Below, piece after piece: positions 33,473 to 43,053 of a stretch of 64,000 nucleotides of DNA. Origin of the DNA: Alphaproteobacteria bacterium UBA1301 (GTDB lineage Bacteria; Pseudomonadota; Alphaproteobacteria; Micropepsales; Micropepsaceae); contig DBUB01000004.1 of assembly GCA_002307725.1 (NCBI GenBank), positions 62,001 to 126,000 on the forward strand, in the 5' to 3' direction. Position 1 is the stretch's first letter. Each line of letters opens with the position of its first letter. Both the position numbers and the translations under genes were made by a program. Under the pieces are notes generated by a model that was not told where the DNA came from, ran no database searches, and saw only the letters and a program-made list of their open reading frames with translations.

Positions 33473-33862
33473 ATGTTGAAATCAGGAATCTTGAACCCCC
33501 AGATCAACGCTCTTCTGAGCCGGGTGCGGCACACCAACCTTCTGGTGATCGCCGATCGCGGCTTTCCCTTCTGGCCGATGATCGAGACCGTCGACATTTC
33601 GCTGGTGGACGATATTCCGACCGTCCTTCAGGTGTTGGCGGCAATCCGGCCCAATTTTTCGATCGGCAAAGCCTGGATGGCAGCGGAGTTCGTGCAACAC
33701 AACCGACCCGAGGTTTGCACCGCCTTCGCCACCGCGCTGGACGGCATTGCATTGGAACATCTGCCACACGTCGAATTCAAAAAACACGTTCCCGGCGCGA
33801 TCGGCCTCATCCGCACCGGCGACACCACGCAATATGCCAACCTTATTCTGGAGAGCGCATAG
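33473..33862 (+). CDS. RbsD/FucU-family sugar mutarotase
   Basis: A 129-aa protein of the RbsD/FucU family, which interconverts sugar anomers or ring forms. The core VIADRGFPFWPMIETVDISLVD is present (VIADRGFPFWP, ETVDISLVDDIPTVLQVL), as is the late GDTTQYANLIL with the conserved Tyr. FucU acts on L-fucose, RbsD on ribose. Given the GH95, FucP and epimerase neighbours, L-fucose or L-galactose is more likely. It starts 17 bp after the previous gene. Confidence 0.85.
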   Translation: MLKSGILNPQINALLSRVRHTNLLVIADRGFPFWPMIETVDISLVDDIPTVLQVLAAIRPNFSIGKAWMAAEFVQHNRPEVCTAFATALDGIALEHLPHVEFKKHVPGAIGLIRTGDTTQYANLILESA

Positions 33863-33871
33863 CGCGCCATC

Positions 33872-34963
33872 ATGCGATACGCCATCATCCTTGCCGGCGG
33901 TTCCGGGACTCGATTGTGGCCTTGGAGCCGGGCCGAGCTTCCCAAGCAATTGCTGCCGCTGGCCGGCGGGCGTTCGCTGCTGCGGCTTGCCTTCGAGCGG
34001 CTAGAGGGAGTTGTTGATCCGGCAAACCGGCTGATCTGCGCTGGGGAAAGCCATCGCGAGGCGATTTGCAGCGAACTCAGCGGGTTGCCGGACGAACAGG
34101 TTCTTTGCGAGCCAGTTGGGCGCGACACGGCAGCCGCGCTAGGGCTTTGCGCTGCCGTGCTCGCCCGGCGCGACCCGCACGCGGTGATGGCGGTGCTGAC
34201 GGCCGATCATATTATCGAACCGGTGACGGCTTTTCGGGAAACGCTGGTGCAAGCCTTCGATCTGGCCGAGCGCCGGGCGGACACGCTGGTCACCTTCGGC
34301 ATTAAGCCCGATGCCGCCTCGACCGCCTATGGCTGGCTCCAATTGGGGTTGGCCGATGGCAACGCCTTTGCAGTCAATCGCTTCTGCGAAAAGCCCGATG
34401 CGACGACCGCCGACCGCTTCTTTGCCGCGGGCCCCAAACAGTATCTCTGGAACAGCGGCATGTTCGTCTGGCGGGCAGAGACGTTTCTGCGCTGCCTTAC
34501 ACGCTACCACCCAGACCTGGCCGATGGAGTCCAGCGCATCGCAGCGGCCTATGATACGCCGCAACGCGCCGAGGTTCTGGAGAAGTCCTATCCGGACTTG
34601 AAGAAGATCAGCGTCGATTATGCGGTCATGGAACCGGCGTCGCGCGATGCGGACCTCAGTGTGCTCGCGGTCCCCTTGCCGCTCCGGTGGGTTGACGTCG
34701 GCTCCTGGAATGCCTTTGCTGGGATCTGCCCCAAGGACGAAAGCGGCAACGCCATTGCCGCGACGCAGCATGTGCTGATCGATTCCGCACGAACACTGGT
34801 GGCATCCGACGATCCGGACCATCTCATCGCAGCGATCGGATGCGAGGACCTTATCATCGTCCATACCGCCGACGCGACACTGGTGTGCCGCGCTGACCGG
34901 GCCGAAGCCGTCAAAGCGATGCACCGCCTTGTCGGCGAAAAATATGGAGGCAAGCACTTGTAA
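33872..34963 (+). CDS. Mannose-1-phosphate guanylyltransferase
   Basis: A 363-aa nucleotidyltransferase linking mannose-1-phosphate and GTP to GDP-mannose. It has the signature ILAGGSGTRLWPWSR (residues 6-20) with LPKQLLPL, then LTADHII, FCEKPD, YLWNSGMFVW and VDVGSWNAF. It is the short form without the C-terminal isomerase domain of bifunctional ManC. GDP-mannose is the substrate of the epimerase encoded 3 kb upstream, so these genes form one pathway. It begins 9 bp after the mutarotase. Confidence 0.92.
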   Translation: MRYAIILAGGSGTRLWPWSRAELPKQLLPLAGGRSLLRLAFERLEGVVDPANRLICAGESHREAICSELSGLPDEQVLCEPVGRDTAAALGLCAAVLARRDPHAVMAVLTADHIIEPVTAFRETLVQAFDLAERRADTLVTFGIKPDAASTAYGWLQLGLADGNAFAVNRFCEKPDATTADRFFAAGPKQYLWNSGMFVWRAETFLRCLTRYHPDLADGVQRIAAAYDTPQRAEVLEKSYPDLKKISVDYAVMEPASRDADLSVLAVPLPLRWVDVGSWNAFAGICPKDESGNAIAATQHVLIDSARTLVASDDPDHLIAAIGCEDLIIVHTADATLVCRADRAEAVKAMHRLVGEKYGGKHL

Positions 34964-35009
34964 GAAAAATGCAATCCGGACGAAGAGCCGAGATTGCGGG
35001 GAGGAAATC

Positions 35010-36278
35010 ATGTCTACGACTGCAAAAACGGCAGACCCGGACCTTGGCCACAAGGGGCTGTTCCGGGGGCCCAACGGGAAGAGTTTGCTGGCGACGTTTG
35101 CTCTGGTCACCACTTTGTTTCTGCTCTGGGGCTTCTGCAACGGCCTAATCGACATTCTGAACAAGCATTTCCAGAGTACGCTGCACATCAACAAATATCA
35201 GTCCGGCTTTGTGCAGTCCGCCAACTACTTGGCCTATTTCCTGATGGCGATTCCGGCAGGCTTGCTGGCGCGCAAATTTGGCTACAATGGCGGCATCCTG
35301 ATCGGCCTAGTGCTGATTGCGGCAGGTGCGTTCTGGTTCATCACGGCGACGCAGATCGGCGCCTATTGGGCCTTCCTGACAGGGCTATTTGTTCTGGCTA
35401 CCGGCATGACATGCCTGGAGACGATCGCCAATCCCTACACGACGGTGCTCGGCCCCAGCGAAAGCGGCGCGACGCGCATCAACATCGCCCAGACCTTCAA
35501 CGGCGTCGGTTGGATTCTTGGCCCCGTCGTCGGCGGCTATTTTGTCTTCAATGGCACGGCTGCTGATGCCAACGCGGGGCTCTATATACCGTATCTGGGT
35601 ATCGGCTTGGTGGTGACGGTGTTGATCATCATCTTCGCCGTCGCCAAAGTGCCCGACCTCGTGGCCGAGGAAGACGTGAAAGCCGAAGCTGACGGTGGGC
35701 CCCAAAAGCCGCTGTGGCGGCGCCCGCATTTCACCATGGGCGTGCTGGCACAATTCCTCTATGTCGCGGCGCAATCGGGAATTTTCGGCTTCTTCATCAA
35801 CTACATGTTGGAGAACGCACACGGCGTCACGCCGACACAGGCAGCGACCTATTTGGGCCTGTTCGGTTTCGGTCTGTTCATGATCGGCCGGTTATGCGGC
35901 AGCGTTGTGGTCAGCTTGGCCAAGCCGCACGCCGCGCTCGCGGTCTATGCCGTCGCCAATGTTGTGCTGTGCGCTATCGCGATGTGGGGCGGCGGCATCG
36001 GTCTCGGCGCCTTGCTGGGCACTTTCTTCTTCATGTCCATCATGTTTCCCACCATCTTCGCGCTCAGCATCCGCGGGCTTGGTAAGCACACCAAACTGGG
36101 TTCGTCGCTGATCGTCATGTCAATCGTCGGCGGCGCCATCGCCCCGCCCTTGATGGGCCATATCGCTGACATTTCGTCGATGCGGATCGGATTGCTGGTG
36201 CCGGCGGCCTGTTTTGTCTTGATCGCCGTCTATGCAGCGCTTTGGCCGGAATTGGAGCGCAAGACCGCAGCGCGGTAA
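35010..36278 (+). CDS. FucP-type sugar:proton symporter (MFS)
   Basis: A 422-aa inner-membrane permease with about 12 helices, of the L-fucose/glucose-galactose porter family. Typical parts are FLLWGFCNGLIDILNKHF, AIPAGLLARKFGYNGG, LETIANPYTTVLG and INIAQTFNGVGWILGP. The ATG at 35010 has GGGGAGGAAA upstream; a longer reading from 34929 would overlap the previous gene. It is the likely uptake route for the monosaccharide released by the nearby glycosidases. Confidence 0.9.
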   Translation: MSTTAKTADPDLGHKGLFRGPNGKSLLATFALVTTLFLLWGFCNGLIDILNKHFQSTLHINKYQSGFVQSANYLAYFLMAIPAGLLARKFGYNGGILIGLVLIAAGAFWFITATQIGAYWAFLTGLFVLATGMTCLETIANPYTTVLGPSESGATRINIAQTFNGVGWILGPVVGGYFVFNGTAADANAGLYIPYLGIGLVVTVLIIIFAVAKVPDLVAEEDVKAEADGGPQKPLWRRPHFTMGVLAQFLYVAAQSGIFGFFINYMLENAHGVTPTQAATYLGLFGFGLFMIGRLCGSVVVSLAKPHAALAVYAVANVVLCAIAMWGGGIGLGALLGTFFFMSIMFPTIFALSIRGLGKHTKLGSSLIVMSIVGGAIAPPLMGHIADISSMRIGLLVPAACFVLIAVYAALWPELERKTAAR

Positions 36279-36524
36279 ATAAAGCGCAGCGCGTTCGAAA
36301 GTGGCGCCGGAAACACTCTGACTCGTCATCAGCGTGTGACCGGCGCATACCCCAAGCAGTCGTTTGTAGGAATAGCAGAATCTTCGATCATCACCCTCAC
36401 AGCAGATCCGCAGTCAAAATTCCTCATGGCACATTTCGTTGTTCTCACCTATTACGCATACAATAAAGCGGCCATCAGTAGCGCCTGAGGCCGCAACAAC
36501 AACCGGGGAGTGACAGCACTTACC

Positions 36525-39179
36525 ATGCCACACGACACCGCCAAAACCCGCGCGCCGCAAGGAGTGTTTCCATATTTGTCGCGGCGCGACGCGCTGCAAT
36601 GGGGCGCCACAAGCTTGACCGGTGCGGCTGCGACATTTCCGGCCGAAGGTCATGCGCCTGAGGTTGCGCCCAGTTACACTCAGACTGTCGGGGACGGGCA
36701 ACTCCATATTTACGCCATCAGCAACCGTGCGATCCGCGTCCGCTTCGCAAAAGACGGCGTTCTGCCGCCGAGCCCCACGCTGCTCTCCCACAAAGTTGTG
36801 CCCTTGGCCGGCCAGGCGCGAACGAAGGATTCTGTGACGCTCGATTTGCGCCAGATCAAATGCCGGATCAAAACGAGTGACGGCACCCTCTCCTTCTTCG
36901 ATGCAGCAGGAAAGCCGCTTCTGCGCGAATTGCCGGATGCCCGCCACCTCGTGTCCTCGACGGTACAGGGAGAAGCGACCTTCATCGCAACACAAGAGTT
37001 CCACTCCCCCTCTGACGAAAGGTTATACGGCACAGGCCAATTTCAAGACGGCTTTCTCAATCTGCGCGGCCTGTCCCGGCGTCTCACCCAGGTGAACACG
37101 CAAATCAGCCTGCCCTTTTTGCTATCGAGCAAAGGCTATGGCCTGTTGTGGCACAATGCAGGGATGGTAGAGCTCAATCCGGGTGACCGGACGGTCGTGC
37201 CCGACCGCGTGGCCTATGACGCCAAGAGCGCTGCCGTCAACGTCACCACGACAGCCGGGACTGCAAACATCACCCGTAACCTCGCGGCGTTCGAAGGCAC
37301 ATTCGATGTACCGCAAAGCGGCCGCTACAGCTTTCTGCTCGATGTCGGCCAAGCGATGGCGAACAAGCATTATGTCGAAATCGACGGCAAGGTTCTGACC
37401 GACGTCGCCTCGCTTTGGCTGCCACCCACCACAAGCTTTTTCGCGGAGCTTGCAACGGGGCTCCACAAGCTGAAGATCATCGGCGATGCCAAGGACCGGC
37501 CCTCGCTGCGCTTCGCCCTCGTGCGCGATGCCACCGTTCTGTGTTCGCCGGTCGCCGACGCCATCGATTATGTGGTGATTGCAGGGCCATCCGCGGAGGA
37601 CATCATCGCCGAATACCGGCGGCTGACGGGCCATGCGCCCATGATGCCGAAGTGGGCCTATGGCTATATCCATTGCCGTGAGCGCTACAAATCCTCGGAA
37701 GAGATCCTCGCCAATGTGCGCGAATTTCGCAGCCGGAAAATTCCCATGGACGTAATTGTCCAAGATTGGCAGTACTGGGGAAAGTACGGCTGGAACGCCA
37801 TGCGCTTCGACGAAGCGGATTACCCAGATCCGGCCGGTCTCATCGCCAGCCTGCACAGCATGAAGACACGCTTCATGTTATCGGTATGGTCGAAGGTCGA
37901 CCAACAGAGCGATTTGGGAAAGAGCCTTGCGGCGCGGGGCTGCTTCATTCCCGATACGACATGGATCGATTTCTTCGACAAGCGCGCGGCCGGCCTTTAT
38001 TGGGGCGCAATGAGCCATCAGCTGCTGTCGCTTGGCGTGGATGCCTGGTGGCAGGACGCGACCGAGCCTGAGAACGACGACCTTGTTGGGCGCAAAACCG
38101 CCGCGGGTATTGGCAACAAGGTCAGGCTTCAGTATCCGCTCGAAGTGAGCCGGACGGTCTATGAAGGCCAGCGGCGCGACGCTCCGGACCGGCGTGTGAT
38201 GATCCTGACGCGGAGCGCCTTTCCTGGTCAGCAGCGCTTCGCTTCGGCAACATGGTCAGGCGACATCGGCTGCGATTGGGACACGCTGAAGCGGCAGATT
38301 CCCGCCGGCCTGAACATGATGGCGGCCGGTTATCCCTATTGGACGGTCGACGCAGGAGGCTTCTTCCGCCCGGGAAATTCGCAATACACCGATCCTGCCT
38401 ACCACGAGCTGTTCATCCGCTGGCTGCAATATGCCACCTTCCTGCCACTGATGCGCGTGCACGGCTATCAGAGCCAGACGGAGCCATGGCGCTACGGCGA
38501 AGACGTCGAGCGGCGGGCACGGGCGCTGATCGAATGGCGCTATCGCCTGCTCCCCTACATCTACAGCAACGCCGCCGCAGTCACTCGCAAAGGCTCATCG
38601 CTGATGCGCCCGCTGGTCATGGATTTCGCAGACGATGCGAAGGCGCTGGATCAGACCCACAGCTACATGTTCGGCAAAGCGCTTCACATTGCCCCCGTTT
38701 TCCGCGCTGGCGTTTCGCAATGGGATGTCTATCTGCCGCAAACCAAAGGCGGCTGGTACGATTTCTGGACTGGCGAGCACCGCGACGCCGGTGCCACCCA
38801 CGTCGTCGATGCCCCGCTAGATCGTGTGCCTGTGCACGCAAGAGCCGGTTCGATCCTTCCTATCGGCCCGGTCGTACAATCGACCGCCGATGGAGACGGG
38901 CGCGGGATAACCCTTAAAGTCTTTGCCGGGTCTGACGGTACATTCGATCTCTATGAAGACGAAGGAACCAACTACCGCTACGAGAAGGGCAAGTTCAGCA
39001 CCATTCGCGTCCATTGGAACAACAAAGCGCGGACGCTTTCGCTCGCAACGAGGTCCGGGTCGTTCCGCGGCATGCTGGACCACCGCACATTCGAGGTCGA
39101 ACTTGTTGAGAGAAATGTGCCACCAAAAACGATAAGCACGATCCAATACGATGGAGGTCCGAGGACGGTGATGCTGTAG
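36525..39179 (+). CDS. Tat-exported GH31 alpha-xylosidase-like glycosidase with PA14 insert
   Basis: An 884-aa family GH31 enzyme. The N-terminus has a Tat motif (SRRDALQWG) followed by a hydrophobic run. The N-terminal beta-domain carries a PA14-like insert (about 247-335). The catalytic nucleophile is Asp511 in WWQDATEPE and the acid/base is Asp580 in WSGDIG. A PA14 insert in GH31 is known from the xyloglucan alpha-xylosidase Xyl31A of Cellvibrio. Substrate is inferred, not shown. A GTG at 36510 is an alternative start. Confidence 0.85.
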   Translation: MPHDTAKTRAPQGVFPYLSRRDALQWGATSLTGAAATFPAEGHAPEVAPSYTQTVGDGQLHIYAISNRAIRVRFAKDGVLPPSPTLLSHKVVPLAGQARTKDSVTLDLRQIKCRIKTSDGTLSFFDAAGKPLLRELPDARHLVSSTVQGEATFIATQEFHSPSDERLYGTGQFQDGFLNLRGLSRRLTQVNTQISLPFLLSSKGYGLLWHNAGMVELNPGDRTVVPDRVAYDAKSAAVNVTTTAGTANITRNLAAFEGTFDVPQSGRYSFLLDVGQAMANKHYVEIDGKVLTDVASLWLPPTTSFFAELATGLHKLKIIGDAKDRPSLRFALVRDATVLCSPVADAIDYVVIAGPSAEDIIAEYRRLTGHAPMMPKWAYGYIHCRERYKSSEEILANVREFRSRKIPMDVIVQDWQYWGKYGWNAMRFDEADYPDPAGLIASLHSMKTRFMLSVWSKVDQQSDLGKSLAARGCFIPDTTWIDFFDKRAAGLYWGAMSHQLLSLGVDAWWQDATEPENDDLVGRKTAAGIGNKVRLQYPLEVSRTVYEGQRRDAPDRRVMILTRSAFPGQQRFASATWSGDIGCDWDTLKRQIPAGLNMMAAGYPYWTVDAGGFFRPGNSQYTDPAYHELFIRWLQYATFLPLMRVHGYQSQTEPWRYGEDVERRARALIEWRYRLLPYIYSNAAAVTRKGSSLMRPLVMDFADDAKALDQTHSYMFGKALHIAPVFRAGVSQWDVYLPQTKGGWYDFWTGEHRDAGATHVVDAPLDRVPVHARAGSILPIGPVVQSTADGDGRGITLKVFAGSDGTFDLYEDEGTNYRYEKGKFSTIRVHWNNKARTLSLATRSGSFRGMLDHRTFEVELVERNVPPKTISTIQYDGGPRTVML

Positions 39180-39234
39180 CCTTGGCACTGGCAGTCGCCG
39201 GGCACCCGGAAAGCTTTTGGAAAATATCTAAATA

Positions 39235-40245
39235 ATGCAAATAAATCAATCACATAGATTTTGCACAGCCCCCATGATGGAGTGGTCGGACCGGCATTGC
39301 CGGAGGTTCCACCGCCTGCTGTCGTCGCGGGCGCGGCTCTATACCGAGATGGTCACCGCGCAAGCGGCGATCCACGGCGACCGGGAAAAGCTGCTCGGGT
39401 TCGATCCGGCCGAGCATCCGGTCGCTTTGCAACTCGGCGGGTCGGACCCAGCATCCCTCGCCGAGGCCGCGAAGATCGGTGCCGATTTCGGCTACGACGA
39501 AATCAATCTCAATGTCGGCTGTCCGTCCGACCGCGTGCAGTCGGGCAAGTTCGGTGCCTGTCTGATGCTGGAACCCGATCTGGTGGCCGATTGCGTCGCG
39601 GCGATGGGCGCGGCGGTCACGATCCCGGTCACCGTGAAGTGCCGCATCGGCGTTGACGACCAGGACCCAGACGTCGCGCTACGCACCCTGATTGCCAAGT
39701 GCAAGGCAGCGGGCGCCACCATTTTCGTCGTACATGCGCGCAAGGCGCTGCTCGAAGGCCTGTCACCGCGCCAGAACCGCGCCGTGCCGCCGCTCGATTA
39801 CGATCTTGTCTATGCGGTAAAACGCGAGAACCCGGACCTCACCATCGTACTCAACGGTGGCATCGCCAGCCTCGATACAGCGGCGGAATGCCTGAAGCAC
39901 GTCGATGGCGTGATGCTCGGCCGCCTCGCTTATCAATCGCCCGCCGTGTTGGCGGACGTGGACGCACGCTTCTTCGGCGCGGAGGAGCGGTCGGTCGATG
40001 CAGCGGTGGAAGCTTTCGTTGCCTATGTGGAGACAAAGCGCGCCGAGGGCGTGCCGCTTAATGCCATGACCCGCCACATCCTGGGCGTTTTTCATGGCCG
40101 GCCGGGCGCCCGCCAATTCCGCCGCTATCTCTCCGAAAACGCACCGCGTTATGAGGCAGGTGTCGACGTGTTACGCGAAGCTATCGCCCGGGTGGGCGCG
40201 CCAGTATCAGAAACATCGCCAGAAATTGTCGTGGCATCGCACTGA
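39235..40245 (+). CDS. dusA: tRNA-dihydrouridine synthase DusA
   Basis: A 336-aa FMN enzyme that reduces uridines 20/20a of tRNA. The TIM barrel opens with FCTAPMMEWSD; the catalytic cysteine is Cys96 in LNVGCPSDRVQ; GATIFVVHARKALLEGLSPR and VLNGGI complete the DusA pattern. A housekeeping gene, inserted between the two glycosidase genes. It starts 55 bp after the GH31 gene and ends 16 bp before the GH95 gene. Confidence 0.94.
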   Translation: MQINQSHRFCTAPMMEWSDRHCRRFHRLLSSRARLYTEMVTAQAAIHGDREKLLGFDPAEHPVALQLGGSDPASLAEAAKIGADFGYDEINLNVGCPSDRVQSGKFGACLMLEPDLVADCVAAMGAAVTIPVTVKCRIGVDDQDPDVALRTLIAKCKAAGATIFVVHARKALLEGLSPRQNRAVPPLDYDLVYAVKRENPDLTIVLNGGIASLDTAAECLKHVDGVMLGRLAYQSPAVLADVDARFFGAEERSVDAAVEAFVAYVETKRAEGVPLNAMTRHILGVFHGRPGARQFRRYLSENAPRYEAGVDVLREAIARVGAPVSETSPEIVVASH

Positions 40246-40261
40246 TCACCAGGAGCCGATC

Positions 40262-42589
40262 ATGGCCTTTTCCCGCCGCACAACCCTGAAATTGGGTGCC
40301 GCATTTCTCGGAAGCCTTGGCGCGGCCGATGCGGCGCCGGTACGCGCGGCACCGAGCGATCTGACCCTGTGGTACAACCAGCCGGCGGCGGAGTGGACCG
40401 AAGCCCTGCCGATCGGCAACGGCCGCCTCGGCGCCATGATCTTCGGCGGACCGAACGAAGAGCGCGTTCAGCTCAATGAATCGACGCTGTGGGCGGGCAG
40501 CCCCTATCAACCGGCGCACAAAGGCGCCGCCAAACATCTTGGCGAGGCGCGCAAGCTCCTGTTCGAGGGAAAATACGCGAACGCCGAGGCCTTCATCGAC
40601 AAGGAGATGATGGCCGAACCCATCCGCCAGCTTTCCTATCAGACGATCGGCAATCTTTTGATCACCGACGACTGGGCCGGTCCGGCCCTCGCCTATCGCC
40701 GCAGCCTCGATCTCGCGCGTGCCGTGGCGCGGGTGGAGTTCGTGCGCGACCGCGGCGCCTTCGTGCGCGAGTATTTCGCCAGTGCCGTCGATCAGGTCAT
40801 CGCGGTGCGGTTCACTGCGGACCGGCCGAATGCGATGTCGTTCATGATTGGATTCGACAGCGTGCAGAAATCGGCCATCGTGTTCGACGGTGACGATATC
40901 ATCCTGCGCGGCGTCAACACCGCCCAGGAGGGCATTCCGGGCAAACTGCGGTTCGACGCGCGCGTGCGCGTGATCCTCGATGGCGGAACGCTGACCAAAG
41001 ACGGCGACGCTCTGTCGGTGCACTTCGCCAATACGGTCACGCTGCTGATCGCGATGGCGACCAATTTCAAGACCTACGACGACATCTCCGGTGAACCGGA
41101 AGCGCTCGCCAAGACGGCAATCGAGCGGGCGGCGCGAAAACCGTACGACAAGCTCCTCGCCGATCATGTCGCCGACTACCAGCGCCTGTTCGGCCGCGTG
41201 AAACTCGATCTCGGCCGGACCGCCGCGGTAAACCTGCCGACCGATGTGCGTATCCGCCAGGCCGCGCTCGAAACCGATCCGGCACTGGCGATGCTGTATT
41301 ACCAGTACGGTCGCTATCTCTTGATTTCTTCCTCGCGGCCGGGTGGTCAGGCGGCGGGCCTGCAGGGCATCTGGAACGAAAAGCTGAACGCACCCTGGCA
41401 GGGCAAATACACCATTAATGCCAACACCGAGATGAACTACTGGATCGCCGAGCCGGGCAACCTGCCCGAATGCGTCGGACCCTTGATGGCGCTGGTCAAG
41501 GACATCGCCGTGACCGGTCAGGTGACCGCCAAGGAGCAATACGGTGCACACGGCTGGGTCGCCCACCACAACACCGACATCTGGCGCGCCACCGCCCCGA
41601 TTGATTTTGCCGCGGCCGGCATGTGGCCAATGGGCGGCGCCTGGCTCTGCGCACAGCTATGGGACCACTACGATTACAGCCGCGATAAAACCTTCCTGGC
41701 CGAGTTGTATCCGCTGATGAAGGGAGCGTGCCAATTCTATATCGACACGCTGGTGCCCCATCCCAAATTCGGCTGGATGGTGATGTGCCCGACCATGTCA
41801 CCGGAGAACGCTCATCCTTACGGCGGCACGCTGGTTGCGGGCACGGCGATGGACAGCCAGATTTTGCGCGATCTGTTCGCGCGCACGAGTGCGGCCGCCA
41901 AAATCCTAAAAACCGATGCGGCGTTCACCGCCGAATTGGAAGCGATGCGGGACCGTCTGCCGCCCGACCAGATCGGTAAAGCCGGGCAGTTGCAGGAATG
42001 GCTGGAAGACTGGGACATGGCGGTGCCGGAAATCCACCACCGCCATATCTCGCACCTCTACGGTCTGTTCCCCTCGGCGCAGATCAACATCTACGACACG
42101 CCCAAACTGGCGGAGGCGGCGCAGAAGACGCTCGAAATCCGCGGCGACGAGGCAACGGGATGGGGCACGGCGTGGCGCATCAATTGGTGGGCGCGGCTTG
42201 GGCAAGGCGACCACGCCTTCAAGATCCTGAAGTTCTTGACCGGCCCCGAACGCACCTATCCCAACATGTTCGATGCCCATCCACCGTTCCAGATCGATGG
42301 CAATCTCGGCGGCGCCAACGCCATATCCGAGATGCTGCTGCAAAGCTGGAACGGCCAGTTGATCCTGTTGCCGGCGTTGCCTTCAGTATGGCCGAACGGA
42401 AGCGTGCACGGCCTTCGCGCCCGCGGCGGGATCACGGCCGATCTCACATGGCGGGACGGCGCGCTGGATCAGGTGACGCTGGCGAGTGAAGCCGATCAGA
42501 CAGTGACCTTGCGCTATCGCGGGCGGACGTGGCCGGTGGCATTGAAAGCCGACACGACGGTAACTCTAAAGCATGATAAACTGGGTTAG
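40262..42589 (+). CDS. Tat-exported GH95 alpha-L-fucosidase/galactosidase
   Basis: A 775-aa GH95 enzyme. A Tat signal (FSRRTTLKLGAAFLGSLG) precedes LWYNQPAAEWTEALPIGNG, the family opening. Catalytic residues by comparison with Bifidobacterium AfcA: Asn386 and Asn388 (INANTEMNYW), Glu515 (SPENAHP) and Asp679 (FQIDGNLGGA). The family removes alpha-1,2-L-fucose, and some members alpha-L-galactose. The ATG at 40262 has AGGAGCC upstream; the longer frame from 40094 overlaps dusA. Confidence 0.92.
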   Translation: MAFSRRTTLKLGAAFLGSLGAADAAPVRAAPSDLTLWYNQPAAEWTEALPIGNGRLGAMIFGGPNEERVQLNESTLWAGSPYQPAHKGAAKHLGEARKLLFEGKYANAEAFIDKEMMAEPIRQLSYQTIGNLLITDDWAGPALAYRRSLDLARAVARVEFVRDRGAFVREYFASAVDQVIAVRFTADRPNAMSFMIGFDSVQKSAIVFDGDDIILRGVNTAQEGIPGKLRFDARVRVILDGGTLTKDGDALSVHFANTVTLLIAMATNFKTYDDISGEPEALAKTAIERAARKPYDKLLADHVADYQRLFGRVKLDLGRTAAVNLPTDVRIRQAALETDPALAMLYYQYGRYLLISSSRPGGQAAGLQGIWNEKLNAPWQGKYTINANTEMNYWIAEPGNLPECVGPLMALVKDIAVTGQVTAKEQYGAHGWVAHHNTDIWRATAPIDFAAAGMWPMGGAWLCAQLWDHYDYSRDKTFLAELYPLMKGACQFYIDTLVPHPKFGWMVMCPTMSPENAHPYGGTLVAGTAMDSQILRDLFARTSAAAKILKTDAAFTAELEAMRDRLPPDQIGKAGQLQEWLEDWDMAVPEIHHRHISHLYGLFPSAQINIYDTPKLAEAAQKTLEIRGDEATGWGTAWRINWWARLGQGDHAFKILKFLTGPERTYPNMFDAHPPFQIDGNLGGANAISEMLLQSWNGQLILLPALPSVWPNGSVHGLRARGGITADLTWRDGALDQVTLASEADQTVTLRYRGRTWPVALKADTTVTLKHDKLG

Positions 42590-42990
42590 GGCTTCAGGTC
42601 GTCAGGATATTCACCGCAACTGACCATCACGGTGATCTCCCCGTTGGCGAGGCTCTCCAGATACTGATGCCCAGGCTTGGCGGATGAGCAATGTGTCAGC
42701 GGTTCAACCAACTCTTGAAAGGCGTACCAGTCTTCCTCGTCCACCCGCCAATGGAAAACATCAGCCTCGACCTCATCACGAACGATGCCCTCCGCCTCAC
42801 CAACGGTTTCCAAAAGTACGGTCGTGTCATCGACCGCGACGCAGCCCTGAATGTCGGTAAGCGCCTGCGGCCCCTCGCTCGCCGCGACCTGCGACAGCGC
42901 CTCGTAGAGCCGGGCCATGTCGTCGGGACCACCCCAAATCAGCAGCTTGGGGCCCGACTTCAAATCGTGGAAATAGCCGTAGCGCAGCAT
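42586..42990 (-). CDS. Hypothetical soluble protein
   Basis: A 134-aa acidic protein (MLRYGYFHDLKSGPKLLIWG, then ADVFHWRVDEEDWYAFQELV). No signal, membrane segment or known family. It is convergent with the GH95 gene, overlapping its last bases by 4, and divergent from the mannosyltransferase gene. The start at 42990 has CCCTATG-free spacing but fits the coding pattern best; a longer reading from 43092 would overlap the divergent gene. Confidence 0.6.
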   Translation of the reverse strand: MLRYGYFHDLKSGPKLLIWGGPDDMARLYEALSQVAASEGPQALTDIQGCVAVDDTTVLLETVGEAEGIVRDEVEADVFHWRVDEEDWYAFQELVEPLTHCSSAKPGHQYLESLANGEITVMVSCGEYPDDLKP

Positions 42991-43053
42991 AGGGACCAGC
43001 CTCGTTGACGGACGGCGCGTCCCCAGCTTATCACGGCCGGGGAAAGGGCGGAA

